64,000 nucleotides of DNA, taken from the NCBI RefSeq assembly GCF_001426485.1, contig NZ_LMET01000001.1, forward strand, positions 358,844 through 422,843, in the 5' to 3' direction. The notes under the pieces are model-generated. The model was not told the origin of the DNA. It was given only the letters and a program-made list of their open reading frames with translations, and did not search any database. A program made the translations under genes and the position numbers. Source of the stretch: Aeromicrobium sp. Root472D3 (GTDB taxonomy: Bacteria > Actinomycetota > Actinomycetes > Propionibacteriales > Nocardioidaceae). This document shows, piece by piece, positions 23,595 to 32,916 of this stretch (positions are counted from its first letter, which is position 1; each line of letters opens with the position of its first letter).

Positions 23595-24767
23595 CTAGCC
23601 CCGGACGCGGACCGTCTTGGCGGTGGTGCCGAGGTTCTTCGAGCCGTCGAAGACGATCGTCAGCCGGTGCCGGCCCCGCTTCAGGCCCGTGACCTTGATC
23701 GAGGACGTGCCGGCCCTGACCGAGGCCCGCTTCAGCGTCCGGCCGTTCTCGAGCACGATGATCTTGCCCTTCGACCTCTTCGACGCCTTCGGCGACACCG
23801 CGACCTTGATCGTCACGGTGCGCTTGCGGACGCTGGTGCGCGCGGAGACCTTGCCCTTCCGCTTGGCGCGGTACGAGGGACCGGCCTGACCCGCGACCGT
23901 GGTGTAGCCGGGACGGCTGTACGTGATCGTGGCCGTGATCCGCTTCTTGTAGTCGGCCTTGGCGACGCGGTACGTGCGGGCGGTCCTGCCCGAGATCGCA
24001 CGGCCGTCACGGAACCACTGGTAGCTCACGGCGGCGCCGGGCGTGAGCGCGCCGGGCGACGCCGACAGGGTGCGGCCGATGATCGGCAGGCCGCTGACCG
24101 CCGGGGTCGCGCTGAACGAGAAGGCACCGGCCCGAACGGCACCGCCGTCGGGGAAGGCGGGGGTGTAGTAGGACGCCACCCCATCGCTGGAGGCCACGAT
24201 GTCGACGTAGACCGCCTTGCCGATGTCGGCGATGGTCGGGACGTAGGTGGGGCCCGTCGCGCCGGGGACGCGCGACACACCGACGAACCACTGGTAGGTG
24301 ATCGACGAGATGGGCTGCGCCCACACGCCCGACGTCGCCGTCAGCGGGACGTCGAGCTGCGGGGTCCCGACGATCCTCGGCAGCACCCGGGGGCACACCC
24401 GGGTCGGTTGCGGGTCCTGCTTCGTCGTGAACTGGGGCGTGATGTTCTGCTGCGCGTCGGCGACCACGGTGACGCTGAGGGGGGCGGCGCCCTGCAGCAC
24501 CCGGCACTCGTCCTGGGCCTGGACCTGGTACGTGCCCGCCGGGAGCGACACGGCGAAGGCGCCGTTGTCGTTGGTCGTGACGGTCGACGCGCTGCCGAAC
24601 GTCACGGTCGTCCTCGCCACCGGAGCACCACTCGGGTCGAGCACCGTGCCGGTCACGACGCCGGTCGTGCCCGCGCTCGCCGACGTGCTCGTGGCGCCGA
24701 GGGTGCCGGCCGCGAGGGCGAGGGTCGCCACGAGCGCCCCGGCCCGGCGGAGGGGAGTGATCTTCAT
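23595..24767 (-). CDS. Secreted modular beta protein (carboxypeptidase-regulatory-like plus Ig-like)
   Basis: 390 residues. The signal peptide (MKITPLRRAGALVATLALAA) ends near SASAG. Modules follow in order: a carboxypeptidase-regulatory-like domain (GTVLDPSGAPVARTTVTFGS ... GAFAVSLPAGTYQVQ), two repeats of the kind IVGTPQLDVPLTATSGVWAQP / SGLPIIGRTLSASPGALTPG, each with the motif YQWFxxxxxIxG, and a basic C-terminal Ig-like domain (RTVTIKVAVSP ... GRHRLTIVFDGSKN). No LPXTG or membrane anchor is seen, so it is probably secreted. Such repeats are common in actinobacterial surface proteins of unknown role. The next gene upstream is a diverged relative. Confidence 0.78.
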   Translation of the reverse strand: MKITPLRRAGALVATLALAAGTLGATSTSASAGTTGVVTGTVLDPSGAPVARTTVTFGSASTVTTNDNGAFAVSLPAGTYQVQAQDECRVLQGAAPLSVTVVADAQQNITPQFTTKQDPQPTRVCPRVLPRIVGTPQLDVPLTATSGVWAQPISSITYQWFVGVSRVPGATGPTYVPTIADIGKAVYVDIVASSDGVASYYTPAFPDGGAVRAGAFSFSATPAVSGLPIIGRTLSASPGALTPGAAVSYQWFRDGRAISGRTARTYRVAKADYKKRITATITYSRPGYTTVAGQAGPSYRAKRKGKVSARTSVRKRTVTIKVAVSPKASKRSKGKIIVLENGRTLKRASVRAGTSSIKVTGLKRGRHRLTIVFDGSKNLGTTAKTVRVRG

Positions 24768-24882
24768 GGCTCGAGCTCCTGGGTGAGGGTGACGTGGTCG
24801 TGCGCAGACGACCTGACGCTAACCCACGATCCAGCTCCGCGCCCAGCACCGCGGCGGCGCGGCCACCCGGCCGCGGAACGTC

Positions 24883-26157
24883 CTACTTCCTGGACGGCTT
24901 CTTGAACGTGACCCACACCGCGTCGCGGGCGCCGTAGACGCTCTCGTCGCCGAAGAAGTACGCGTCGTAGCGCACCTTGGTCTTCGGCAGCTTCGAGAAC
25001 CGGAAGACGGCGCGGCCGTTGCGGACCGCGGCGGTCCTGACGATCTTGCCGCGCAGGCGCAGCTGCACGGTGCCGGTGCTCGGCACGGGTCCCTGCGAGG
25101 TGACCTTGACCGTGACGGTGGCCTTCTTGCGCCCGGGACGCGACGTCGCGTCGATCTTGGTGTGCCAGCGGATCGGCCCGACCGGGTCGCTCGTGACCGA
25201 CGCGGAGTTCATCGACGGCGCGTACGCCGTGACCTGCACCGAGAGCGAGGCGCCGAGGTCGGCGGCCGTGACCCGGTAGCGGGCATCCGTGGCGCCGGGG
25301 ATCGGCGTCCCGTTGCGCAGCCACTGGCGGGAGAAGACCGCCGGGTAGTACGACCACGTGCCGTCGACCGACGTCATGACGGTGTCGACCGCCGGGTACC
25401 CCTCGGCGCGCGGCTTCGAGAAGTTCTGGATCGTCCGGTAGGTCGGCGGGGTGACGGGCGCCGGTGTGAGCACGGCGTCGATGCCGGTGACGCCCCGGGC
25501 GTCGACGACGACGTCCTTGGCGCCGGCGATCGACGGGGCGTCGTCCCAGAACTCCGCGCGGTAGTCGTCGTCCTCGTCGAAGAACCCGATCCGGTACGTC
25601 CCCGGCGCGACCGGCATCGAGTAGGTGCCGTCGGCCTCGACCTCGGCGAAGTACTCGCTGTCCCACCCGGTCTCGGCATCGCCCGTGACGGCGATGACGT
25701 AGGAGTACGGCACGGGAGCACCCGACGGCGTGCGGACGGACCCCTCGACCGTCGGCAGCAGCTCGAGCTCCACGGTGTCGAGCCGGACCGGCGCGTCGGA
25801 CACCACGACCGACGTGGCGTGCTTCAGCCGCGTGGCGTCGTTGTAGTACTCCGACACGTACCGCTCGTCGGCGAAGACGCCGAACCGGTACGTCCCCGGC
25901 TCGAGGTCGAGGGCGTAACGACCGCGAGCATCCGTCTCGGTACCGACGACGTCGGGCACGAACGCGCCCTCGTCCTCGTCCTTGACCCACACCGCGATGC
26001 TGGCGTCGGCCACCGGCCGACCGGCGGTGTCGACGACGACGCCCGTGACGGAGAGGTCGGCGGCCTGCGCGGGCGCGGACGACAGGGGGCCGCAGACCAG
26101 CGCGACGCCGGCGAGCACCGAGACGAGCGCCGAGCGGCGGGGGAAGCGTGACAGCAC
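24883..26157 (-). CDS. Secreted modular beta protein, paralogue of its neighbour
   Basis: 424 residues. The GTG at 26157 has GGAG five bases upstream and gives a good signal peptide (LSRFPRRSALVSVLAGVALV, cleavage near AQA); a longer in-frame ATG at 26220 would bury it. Two carboxypeptidase-regulatory-like domains follow (GVVVDTAGRPVADASIAVW and GSVRTPSGAPVPYSYVIAV, each closing with PGTYRxGxF). Then comes one YQWF-like repeat (FSRQWLRNGTPIPGATDARY) and a basic Ig-like C-terminus (KKATVTVKVTSQGPVPSTGT) ending FKKPSRK. It shares modular layout with the gene 115 bases downstream. No enzyme motif. Confidence 0.76.
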   Translation of the reverse strand: MLSRFPRRSALVSVLAGVALVCGPLSSAPAQAADLSVTGVVVDTAGRPVADASIAVWVKDEDEGAFVPDVVGTETDARGRYALDLEPGTYRFGVFADERYVSEYYNDATRLKHATSVVVSDAPVRLDTVELELLPTVEGSVRTPSGAPVPYSYVIAVTGDAETGWDSEYFAEVEADGTYSMPVAPGTYRIGFFDEDDDYRAEFWDDAPSIAGAKDVVVDARGVTGIDAVLTPAPVTPPTYRTIQNFSKPRAEGYPAVDTVMTSVDGTWSYYPAVFSRQWLRNGTPIPGATDARYRVTAADLGASLSVQVTAYAPSMNSASVTSDPVGPIRWHTKIDATSRPGRKKATVTVKVTSQGPVPSTGTVQLRLRGKIVRTAAVRNGRAVFRFSKLPKTKVRYDAYFFGDESVYGARDAVWVTFKKPSRK

Positions 26158-26245
26158 GAGATCTCCATGGGCAAGAGAAGGGGGAAGAGAGCCCCCGACC
26201 CTCACCGGACACGCCGTCACCGCGCGGCCGAATGCGAGATCCCGT

Positions 26246-26992
26246 CTACCTCCTGCGCCGCAGGAACGCCGTCATGGCCGCGCGGGCCTCGTCGCTGCCG
26301 AACAGCTCGCCCGAGAGGGCGGCGAGGTCGTCGCCCAGCGCGTCGATGCGGGCCACGAGGTCGTGGTTGAGCAGCGTCTTGGTCTCGCGCAGGCCCTGCG
26401 GGTAGCCCTTCACGACGTCGGCGAGCGATCGCGCCACCTCGGCCTGCAGCTCGGTGTCGGGCACGGCCCGGGTGACCAGGCCGTGGTGGACGGCCTCGGT
26501 GGCGTCGAACGTCCGCGCCGTGAGGAAGAGGTCGGAGGCGGCGCGCGACGTCAGGCGGGGCAGCAGGCTGAGCGAGATCACCGCGGGTGCCAGCGCGAGC
26601 CGCACCTCGGTGAGCGCGAACGTCACCGACTCGGCCGCGACGACGATGTCGGCGGCCCCCACGACGCCGAGGCCGCCCGCGCGCACCGCGCCGGCCAGCT
26701 CGACCACGACGGGCTTGCCCAGCGTCGCGATCCGGCGCTGCAGGGCGATGAGCGCCCTCGCGCCCTCGACCATGCCCCCCTCGGCGGCCTCGGACAGGTC
26801 GGCACCCGAGCAGAACACCGTGCCGGACGACCGGACGAGCACGGCGCGGGCCGACTCGTCGGCGTCCGCCGCCGCGAGGTGCGCCATCAGCTCGGACACC
26901 AGCTGACGGCTCAGCGCGTTGCGGTTGCGCTCGCTGTCGAGCGTGATGGTCGCGACGTCGTCGGCGACGTCGAGGTGGACGAGCTCGGTCAT
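26246..26992 (-). CDS. Enoyl-CoA hydratase/isomerase-family protein (EchA7-like position)
   Basis: 248 residues of the crotonase fold: ITLDSERNRNALSRQL (CoA site), GTVFCSGADL (first oxyanion-hole strand) and [19 protein letters not shown] (second). The usual catalytic Glu pair is not obvious: the segment after the second oxyanion loop reads FALTEVRLALAPAVISLSLL. It may be a hydratase for a 3-methyl-enoyl or glutaconyl-type CoA, like LiuC/AtuE, by position in this operon. It is the last gene of the cluster and begins 8 bases after the dehydrogenase stop. Substrate not determined. Confidence 0.82.
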   Translation of the reverse strand: MTELVHLDVADDVATITLDSERNRNALSRQLVSELMAHLAAADADESARAVLVRSSGTVFCSGADLSEAAEGGMVEGARALIALQRRIATLGKPVVVELAGAVRAGGLGVVGAADIVVAAESVTFALTEVRLALAPAVISLSLLPRLTSRAASDLFLTARTFDATEAVHHGLVTRAVPDTELQAEVARSLADVVKGYPQGLRETKTLLNHDLVARIDALGDDLAALSGELFGSDEARAAMTAFLRRRR

Positions 26993-27000
26993 GGTGGCTC

Positions 27001-28164
27001 CTAGTAGGACTTGGGCAGGCCGAGGCTGAACTGGGCCACGAAGTTCAGCGCCATCTCGCGGCTCACCGGGGCGATGCGCGACAGGCGTGACCCCGCCAGC
27101 ATCTGCACGAGACCGTACTCGGTGGCCAGGCCGTTGCCGCCGTGCGTCTGGATCGCCCGGTCGACCGCGTTGCACACCGCCTCGCCGGCGGCGTACTTGG
27201 CCATGTTGGCGGCCTCCGCCGCCCGCATGACGTCGCCCGCCGCGTACAGCGCGGCGGCCTTCTGCGTCATGAGCCGGGCCATCTCGATCTCGATGTGCGT
27301 CTGCGCGAGGGGGTGCGCGATCGCCTGGTGGGCACCGATCGGGGCCTTCCAGACCGTGCGCTCCTTGGCGTACTCGGACGCCTTCGCGAGGGCGAGCCGC
27401 GCCGTGCCGAGCGCGAACGACGCCGCCATGATGCGCTCGGGGTTGAGCCCCGCGAACAGCTGCTCGATGCCGGCGCCCTCCCCGCCGATCAGCGCCTCGG
27501 CGGGCACCAGGACGTCGTCGAAGAACAGCGTGAACTGCTTCTCCGGCGACACGATGCCCATGTCGATCTCCTGGTACGTGAACCCCGCGGAGTCGGTGGG
27601 CACGAGGAACAGCGCCGGCTTGAGCGTGCCGGTGCGCGCGTCCTCCGAGCGCGCCACGACCAGCACGTGGCTGGCCTCGTCGACGCCCGAGATGTACGTC
27701 TTGGTGCCGGTCAGGCGCCAGCCGTCGCCCTCGCGGTACGCCGTCGTGATGATGTTGTGCGAGTTGGAGCCGGCGTCGGGCTCGGTGATCGAGAAGGCGA
27801 ACGTCGACGTGCCGTCGGCGAGCCCCGGCAGCAGCGACTTCTTCTGCTCGTCGCTGCCGAACTGGGCGATGATCGTGCCGACGATCGCCGGCGAGACGAC
27901 CATCAGCAGCAGGGGGCTGCCGGCCGCCGCGAGCTCCTCGCAGACCGCGGCGAGGTCGCCGATGTCGCCACCCCCTCCGCCGTACTCCTCGGGGATCGAG
28001 ACCCCGAGGAACCCGTTGCGGCCCGCCTCGGCCCACAGCTCGGTGGTCTTGCGCCCGTCGCGTGCGGCCTCCTCGAAGTAGCTGCGGCCGTACTTGGCGC
28101 CGAGGGCGGCGACGGACCTGCGCAGCGCGAGGCGCTCCTCGGACTCGGTGAATGCGACGGTCAT
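27001..28164 (-). CDS. Acyl-CoA dehydrogenase (FadE12-like position)
   Basis: 387 residues with the ACAD layout: N-terminal helices, the beta domain FSITEPDAGSNSHN (FAD/substrate), YISGVDEASHVLVVAR, helical domain ALGTARLALAKASEYAKERT, and IQTHGGNGLATEYGLVQMLAGSRLSRIAPVSREM. The common YEGT catalytic Glu near the C-terminus is replaced by a RIAPVSREM segment, so the base may come from another helix, as in isovaleryl-CoA dehydrogenase. It oxidises an acyl-CoA to the enoyl-CoA using FAD and electron-transfer flavoprotein. ATG overlaps the stop of the carboxylase alpha gene. Confidence 0.85.
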   Translation of the reverse strand: MTVAFTESEERLALRRSVAALGAKYGRSYFEEAARDGRKTTELWAEAGRNGFLGVSIPEEYGGGGGDIGDLAAVCEELAAAGSPLLLMVVSPAIVGTIIAQFGSDEQKKSLLPGLADGTSTFAFSITEPDAGSNSHNIITTAYREGDGWRLTGTKTYISGVDEASHVLVVARSEDARTGTLKPALFLVPTDSAGFTYQEIDMGIVSPEKQFTLFFDDVLVPAEALIGGEGAGIEQLFAGLNPERIMAASFALGTARLALAKASEYAKERTVWKAPIGAHQAIAHPLAQTHIEIEMARLMTQKAAALYAAGDVMRAAEAANMAKYAAGEAVCNAVDRAIQTHGGNGLATEYGLVQMLAGSRLSRIAPVSREMALNFVAQFSLGLPKSY

Positions 28165-30176
28165 GCGTTCTCTCCTTCGATGACGGCCAGGACGGCACCG
28201 GACTCGACCTGCGAGCCCGCCGTCACCGACAGCTGGGTCACGACGCCGTCGGTCGGCGCGGTGATGGTGTGCTGCATCTTCATGGCCTCGAGGACGACGA
28301 CGACGTCGCCCGCGGAGACCGTCTGGCCGTCGGTCACGGCGACCTCGACCACGGCGGCCGGCATCGGGGCGAGGAGCGATCCCTCGGCGACGACGTCCGA
28401 CGGGTCGACGAACCGCGGCACCGGCACGAGGTCGAGCGAGCCGTGGGGCCCGTCGACGTCGACCGACCCGGCGGCGACCGCGACGTCGTAGGTCTCGGTG
28501 ACGCCGTCGACGTCGAGCACGACCCGTGTCGGCGTGGCGTCGAGGACGGTCACGGTGGCGTCCGTGACGATCGCGAGCCGGCCGCCGCGGTTCTCGTACG
28601 CCACCGTGAGGACGTCGTCCCCCACGGCGTACTCGCGCACCCGCGGCGCCGACGGCACGTTGCGATAGGCCGGCGCGATGCGCGTCAGGACCTTCGCGCC
28701 GGACGCGGCGGCGGTCGCCTCCGCCAGCGCGGCCGCCCAGGCGCAGCGGTGCAGCACCTGCTCGTCCGTCGCCGGCGCCGTCCACGCCTCGAGCCGGTCG
28801 TCGAGCAGCGTCGTGCGCAGGTCTGCCGCCTCGAACGACTCGTCGGCCAGGATCGCCCGCAGGAAGGTCAGGTTGGTCGTCAGCCCGTGCACCCGCGAGC
28901 GTCGCAGGACGTCGCCGAGCCTCCGGACGGCCGTGAGCCGGTCGGGTCCGTGGGCGACGATCTTCGCGATCATCGCGTCGTAGTGGATGCCCACCTCCGA
29001 TCCGGCCTCGACACCGGAGTCGACCCGGACGCCCGGGCCCGCGGGGACGTCGAACGTCCGCAGGGTGCCGGTCTGCGGCTGCCACGAGTCCGCGGGGTCC
29101 TCGGCGTAGAGGCGCACCTCGACGGCGTGCCCGGACGGCGGCGGCACGTCGCCGACCAGCGGGCGACCCTCGGCGACGGCGATCTGCAGGGCGACGAGGT
29201 CGAGGCCGAAGACCTCCTCGGTGACGGGGTGCTCGACCTGCAGGCGGGTGTTCATCTCGAGGAAGAACGCCCTGCCCTCGTCCGACCCGGTGCCGGAGAC
29301 CATGAACTCCACCGTGCCGGCTCCGACGTAGTCGACGGCTCTGGCCGCCGCCCGTGCCGCGTCGTGCAGGGTCGCGCGGACGGTCTCGGACAGGCCCGGC
29401 GCGGGCGCCTCCTCGACGACCTTCTGGTGGCGCCGCTGGATCGAGCAGTCGCGGTCGCCCACGACCCAGACCGTCCCGTGGGTGTCGGCCATGACCTGCA
29501 CCTCGACGTGGCGGGCGGACTCGAGGTAGTGCTCGACGAAGACCGTCGGGTCGCCGAACGCCGAGGCGGCCTCGGCGGACGCCTGCTCGATCGTGCGCTC
29601 GAGGTCGTCGAGGTCCCGGACGACGCGCATGCCGCGGCCACCTCCACCGGCGGACGCCTTCACCAGCACCGGCAGCTCGGCGGCCGTGATCGCGTCCGGC
29701 TCCAGGCGGCCGAGCTGGGGCACGCCGGCGTCGACCATCAGCTCCTTGGCGCGGATCTTGTCGCCCATCGCCTCGATCGCGGACGGCGTCGGGCCGATCC
29801 AGACCAGGCCGGCCGCCTCGACGTCGCGCGCGAACTGCGCGTTCTCGGACAGGAAGCCGTAGCCGGGGTGGACGGCGTCGGCGCCCGCCGCGAGCGCCGC
29901 CGCGACGACGAGGTCACCTCGCAGGTACGTGTCGGACGGCGCGTTGCCGGGCAGCCGGACCGCGACGTCCGCCTCGCCGACGAACGGCGCGGACCCATCG
30001 GCGTCCGAGTACACGGCGACCGTCCGGATGCCGAGGTCGCGGCACGTGCGGAACACCCGCCGCGCGATCTCCCCCCGATTGGCGACCAGCACCCGCGAGA
30101 TGTGGGCAGCTGATGTCGATCTCGCCGGAGTGGACCGACCGAAGGTGCCCACTTCTCGTGCATTGGTGGCGTTCAC
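28161..30176 (-). CDS. Biotin-dependent acyl-CoA carboxylase alpha subunit (biotin carboxylase plus BCCP)
   Basis: 671 residues. Biotin carboxylase spans about 28-470: RVLVANRGEIARRVFRTCRD, ATP-grasp loop KASAGGGGRGMRVV, DRDCSIQRRHQKVVEEAPAP, and EMNTRLQVEHPVTEEVFGLDLV. A linker leads to the C-terminal biotinyl domain with EAMKMQHTI, the Lys being the biotin site. It charges biotin with bicarbonate and ATP for the beta subunit encoded directly upstream. The GTG at 30176 overlaps that gene's TGA and adds about 25 residues before the conserved start; the exact start is less certain. Candidate substrates are 3-methylcrotonyl-, geranyl- or a short branched acyl-CoA. Confidence 0.88.
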   Translation of the reverse strand: MNATNAREVGTFGRSTPARSTSAAHISRVLVANRGEIARRVFRTCRDLGIRTVAVYSDADGSAPFVGEADVAVRLPGNAPSDTYLRGDLVVAAALAAGADAVHPGYGFLSENAQFARDVEAAGLVWIGPTPSAIEAMGDKIRAKELMVDAGVPQLGRLEPDAITAAELPVLVKASAGGGGRGMRVVRDLDDLERTIEQASAEAASAFGDPTVFVEHYLESARHVEVQVMADTHGTVWVVGDRDCSIQRRHQKVVEEAPAPGLSETVRATLHDAARAAARAVDYVGAGTVEFMVSGTGSDEGRAFFLEMNTRLQVEHPVTEEVFGLDLVALQIAVAEGRPLVGDVPPPSGHAVEVRLYAEDPADSWQPQTGTLRTFDVPAGPGVRVDSGVEAGSEVGIHYDAMIAKIVAHGPDRLTAVRRLGDVLRRSRVHGLTTNLTFLRAILADESFEAADLRTTLLDDRLEAWTAPATDEQVLHRCAWAAALAEATAAASGAKVLTRIAPAYRNVPSAPRVREYAVGDDVLTVAYENRGGRLAIVTDATVTVLDATPTRVVLDVDGVTETYDVAVAAGSVDVDGPHGSLDLVPVPRFVDPSDVVAEGSLLAPMPAAVVEVAVTDGQTVSAGDVVVVLEAMKMQHTITAPTDGVVTQLSVTAGSQVESGAVLAVIEGENA

Positions 30177-31777
30177 AGGCGGAACACTCCGTATCCCTCG
30201 GTGCCGTGGACGGGTCTGGTGTTGATCGCGCTCAGGCAGATGCCGAGGATGGTCCTCGTGTCGCGCGGGTCGATGACGCCGTCGTCGTAGAGCATCCCGG
30301 ACGTGAAGTACGCCAGCGACTCCTTCTCGATCTGCTCCTCGATCATGGCGCGCATCGCCGCGTCACCGTCCTCGTCGTACGGCTGTCCCTTGGCCGCGGC
30401 GGCACCGCGGGCGACGATCGAGATGACGCCGGCCAGCTGCGCCGGGCCCATCACGGCCGACTTGGCGTTGGGCCAGCTGAACATGAAGCGCGGGTCGTAC
30501 GCGCGTCCGCTCATGCCGTAGTGGCCGGCTCCGTACGAGGCGCCCATGACGACCGACAGGTGCGGCACGGTCGAGTTCGAGACCGCGTTGATCATCTGAG
30601 CGCCGTGCTTGATGATGCCGCCCTGCTCGTACTCGGCGCCGACCATGTAGCCCGTCGTGTTGTGCAGGAACAGCAGGGGCGTGTCGGTCTGGTTGGCGAG
30701 CTGGATGAACTGCGCCGCCTTCTGCGCCTCCTCGCTGAACAGCACGCCCTGCGCATTGGCCAGGATGCCGATCGGGTGCCCGTGCAGGCGGGCGTAGCCC
30801 GTGACGAGCGACGTCCCGTAGAGGGGCTTGAACTCGTCGAAGGGGCTCGATCCGTCCGTGGTGCCGTCGACGACGCGGACGATGACCTCGCGGGGGTCGA
30901 ACGGGATCTTGAGATCGGTCGGGACGATCCCGAGCAGCTCCTCGGGGTCGTGGGCGGGCTCGGCGTACGTCGGTGCGGGCGTCGTGCCGGCCTTGCGCCA
31001 GTTGAGGTTCTTGACGATCGAGCGCCCGATGCGGATCGCGTCGTGCTCGTCGACCGCCAGGTAGTCGGCCAGGCCCGACGTGCGGGCGTGCATCTCGGCG
31101 CCGCCGAGCGACTCGTCGTCGGACTCCTCCCCCGTGGCCATCTTGACCAGCGGCGGGCCGCCGAGGAACACCTTCGCCCCCTCCTTGACCATCACGACGT
31201 AGTCGCTCATGCCCGGCACGTACGCGCCGCCGGCGGTCGAGTTGCCGAAGACCAGCGCCACGGTCGGACGCCGGTCGGCGCTGGCGCGGGTGATGCTGCG
31301 GAACGAGCCGCCGCCGGGGATGAAGATGTCCTTCTGCGTCGGCAGGTCGGCACCGCCCGACTCGACCAGGTTGACGGTCGGCAGCCCGCACTCGTCCGCG
31401 ATCTGCGCGGCCCGCTGGCTCTTGCGCAGGGTGCTCGGATTGCTCGAGCCGCCCTTGACCGTGGGGTCGTTGGCCACGATCAGCACCTCGACGCCCTCGA
31501 CGACGCCGATGCCCGTGACGACCGAGGCGCCGACCGTGAAGTCGGTGCCCCAGGCCGCCAGCGGCGACAGCTCGAGGAACGGCGCGTCGGCGTCGACGAG
31601 CAGCTCGATCCGCTCGCGGGCCGTCAGCTTGCCGCGGCGGCGGTGCCGCTCGATGCTGCGCTCGCCGCCCGCGTCGACCGCCAGCCGGTGCTGGGCGGCG
31701 AGGTCGGCGACGCGCTCGAGCATCCGCTCGCGGTTGGCGCGGTACGTCTCGGACGTCGTGTCGACGGCGGTCCTCAT
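30173..31777 (-). CDS. Acyl-CoA carboxylase beta subunit (carboxyltransferase)
   Basis: 534 residues of the crotonase-derived carboxyltransferase. The N half contains GKLTARERIELLVD, GGSSNPSTLRKSQRAAQIA, LVESGGADLPTQ and FGNSTAGGAYVPGMSDY. The C half contains GILANAQGVLFSEEAQKAAQFI, PLLFLHNTTGYMVG and GASYGAGHYGMSGRAYDPRFMF. This ordering matches the LiuB/AtuC/AccD2 group (methylcrotonyl or geranyl-CoA carboxylase) better than propionyl-CoA carboxylase beta; this is my reading by motif. It transfers carboxyl from biotin to the acyl-CoA. TGATG junction with the preceding dehydrogenase, GTGA with the alpha subunit. Confidence 0.88.
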   Translation of the reverse strand: MRTAVDTTSETYRANRERMLERVADLAAQHRLAVDAGGERSIERHRRRGKLTARERIELLVDADAPFLELSPLAAWGTDFTVGASVVTGIGVVEGVEVLIVANDPTVKGGSSNPSTLRKSQRAAQIADECGLPTVNLVESGGADLPTQKDIFIPGGGSFRSITRASADRRPTVALVFGNSTAGGAYVPGMSDYVVMVKEGAKVFLGGPPLVKMATGEESDDESLGGAEMHARTSGLADYLAVDEHDAIRIGRSIVKNLNWRKAGTTPAPTYAEPAHDPEELLGIVPTDLKIPFDPREVIVRVVDGTTDGSSPFDEFKPLYGTSLVTGYARLHGHPIGILANAQGVLFSEEAQKAAQFIQLANQTDTPLLFLHNTTGYMVGAEYEQGGIIKHGAQMINAVSNSTVPHLSVVMGASYGAGHYGMSGRAYDPRFMFSWPNAKSAVMGPAQLAGVISIVARGAAAAKGQPYDEDGDAAMRAMIEEQIEKESLAYFTSGMLYDDGVIDPRDTRTILGICLSAINTRPVHGTEGYGVFRL

Positions 31778-32916
31778 CACAGTCCCATCAGCTTGGCGGC
31801 CAGATCGGTCATGACCTCGGTGGCGCCGCCGCCGATGCCGAGGATGCGGGCGTCGCGGTAGTGCCGCTCGACCTCGGACTCGCGCATGTAGCCCATGCCG
31901 CCGAAGATCTGGACGGCCTCGGAGACGACCCACTCGCACGCGGCGACCGAGACGTTCTTGGCGACGACCGCCTCGAGCAGCGGGCTCTGCCCGGCCGCGG
32001 CCAGCTCGACGGCCTCGCGGGTCAGGGCGCGGGCGGCCGCGGTGCGGCTGTGCATCTCGACGAGCTTGTGGCGGATGACCTGACGCGTCACGAGCGGCTT
32101 GCCGAACGTCTCGCGCTGCTTCGCGTACTCGGTCGCGAGGTCAAGGGTGCGCTGCGCCGTCGCGTAGGCCTGCGTCGCGAGGCTCAGCCGCTCGTTGACG
32201 AACTGGTCGACGATCAGCGAGAACCCGCCGTCGACGTCGCCGACGATGTTGGACGCCGGCACCCGGACGTCGTCGAACGTCAGCTCGGCGGTGTCGGAGC
32301 AGTGCCACCCCATCTTGCGCAGCGGCTGGGACACCGTGAAGCCCGGCAGCCCCTTGTCGATCACGAGCAGGCTGATGCCGGCGAAGCCGGGCCCGCCCGT
32401 GCGCACCGCGGTCGTGACGAAGTCGGCGCGCACGCCGGACGTGATGAACGTCTTGGCGCCGTTGACGACGTACTCGTCACCGTCGCGGACGGCGCGGGTC
32501 GTGAGCCCCGAGACGTCCGAGCCGCCACCGGGCTCGGTGATGCCGAGCGATCCGATCGTCTCGCCGGCCAGGGTCGGCCGGACGTACCGGTCGACCAGGT
32601 CGGCGCTGCCCCTGTCGACGATGTGCGGGATCGCGATGCCGTGGGTGAACAGGCTCGCGAGCAGGCCGGTCGACCCGCCCCCGGCCATCACCGCCTCGGT
32701 CATGATCGTCGCGTCGACGATGTCGCCCCCGCTGCCGCCCAGCTCCTCGGCGAAGCCGATGCCGAGCAGACCGACGTCCGCGGCCTTGCGGTGCAGCTCG
32801 CGCGGAAGCACGCCCGCGTCCTCCCAGGCCGGCAGGTGCGGGGCGATCTCCTTCTCGGTGAAGGACGTGACCATCTCGCGCAGGGCGAGACGCTCGGGGG
32901 TGGTCCAGACGGTCAT
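31777..32916 (-). CDS. Acyl-CoA dehydrogenase (FadE13-like position)
   Basis: 379 residues. Recognisable ACAD blocks are LGITEPGGGSDVSGLTTRA (FAD contact), INGAKTFITSG-like segment GAKTFITSGVRADF, AYATAQRTLDLATEYAKQRETFGKPL, and the last block QIFGGMGYMRESEVERHYRDARILGIGGGATEVM. The usual YEGT catalytic Glu position reads IGGG, so the base is probably on another helix as in isovaleryl-type enzymes. Citronellyl-, isovaleryl- or another branched acyl-CoA is likely in this operon. ATG overlaps the stop of the AtuA-like gene. Confidence 0.86.
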   Translation of the reverse strand: MTVWTTPERLALREMVTSFTEKEIAPHLPAWEDAGVLPRELHRKAADVGLLGIGFAEELGGSGGDIVDATIMTEAVMAGGGSTGLLASLFTHGIAIPHIVDRGSADLVDRYVRPTLAGETIGSLGITEPGGGSDVSGLTTRAVRDGDEYVVNGAKTFITSGVRADFVTTAVRTGGPGFAGISLLVIDKGLPGFTVSQPLRKMGWHCSDTAELTFDDVRVPASNIVGDVDGGFSLIVDQFVNERLSLATQAYATAQRTLDLATEYAKQRETFGKPLVTRQVIRHKLVEMHSRTAAARALTREAVELAAAGQSPLLEAVVAKNVSVAACEWVVSEAVQIFGGMGYMRESEVERHYRDARILGIGGGATEVMTDLAAKLMGL

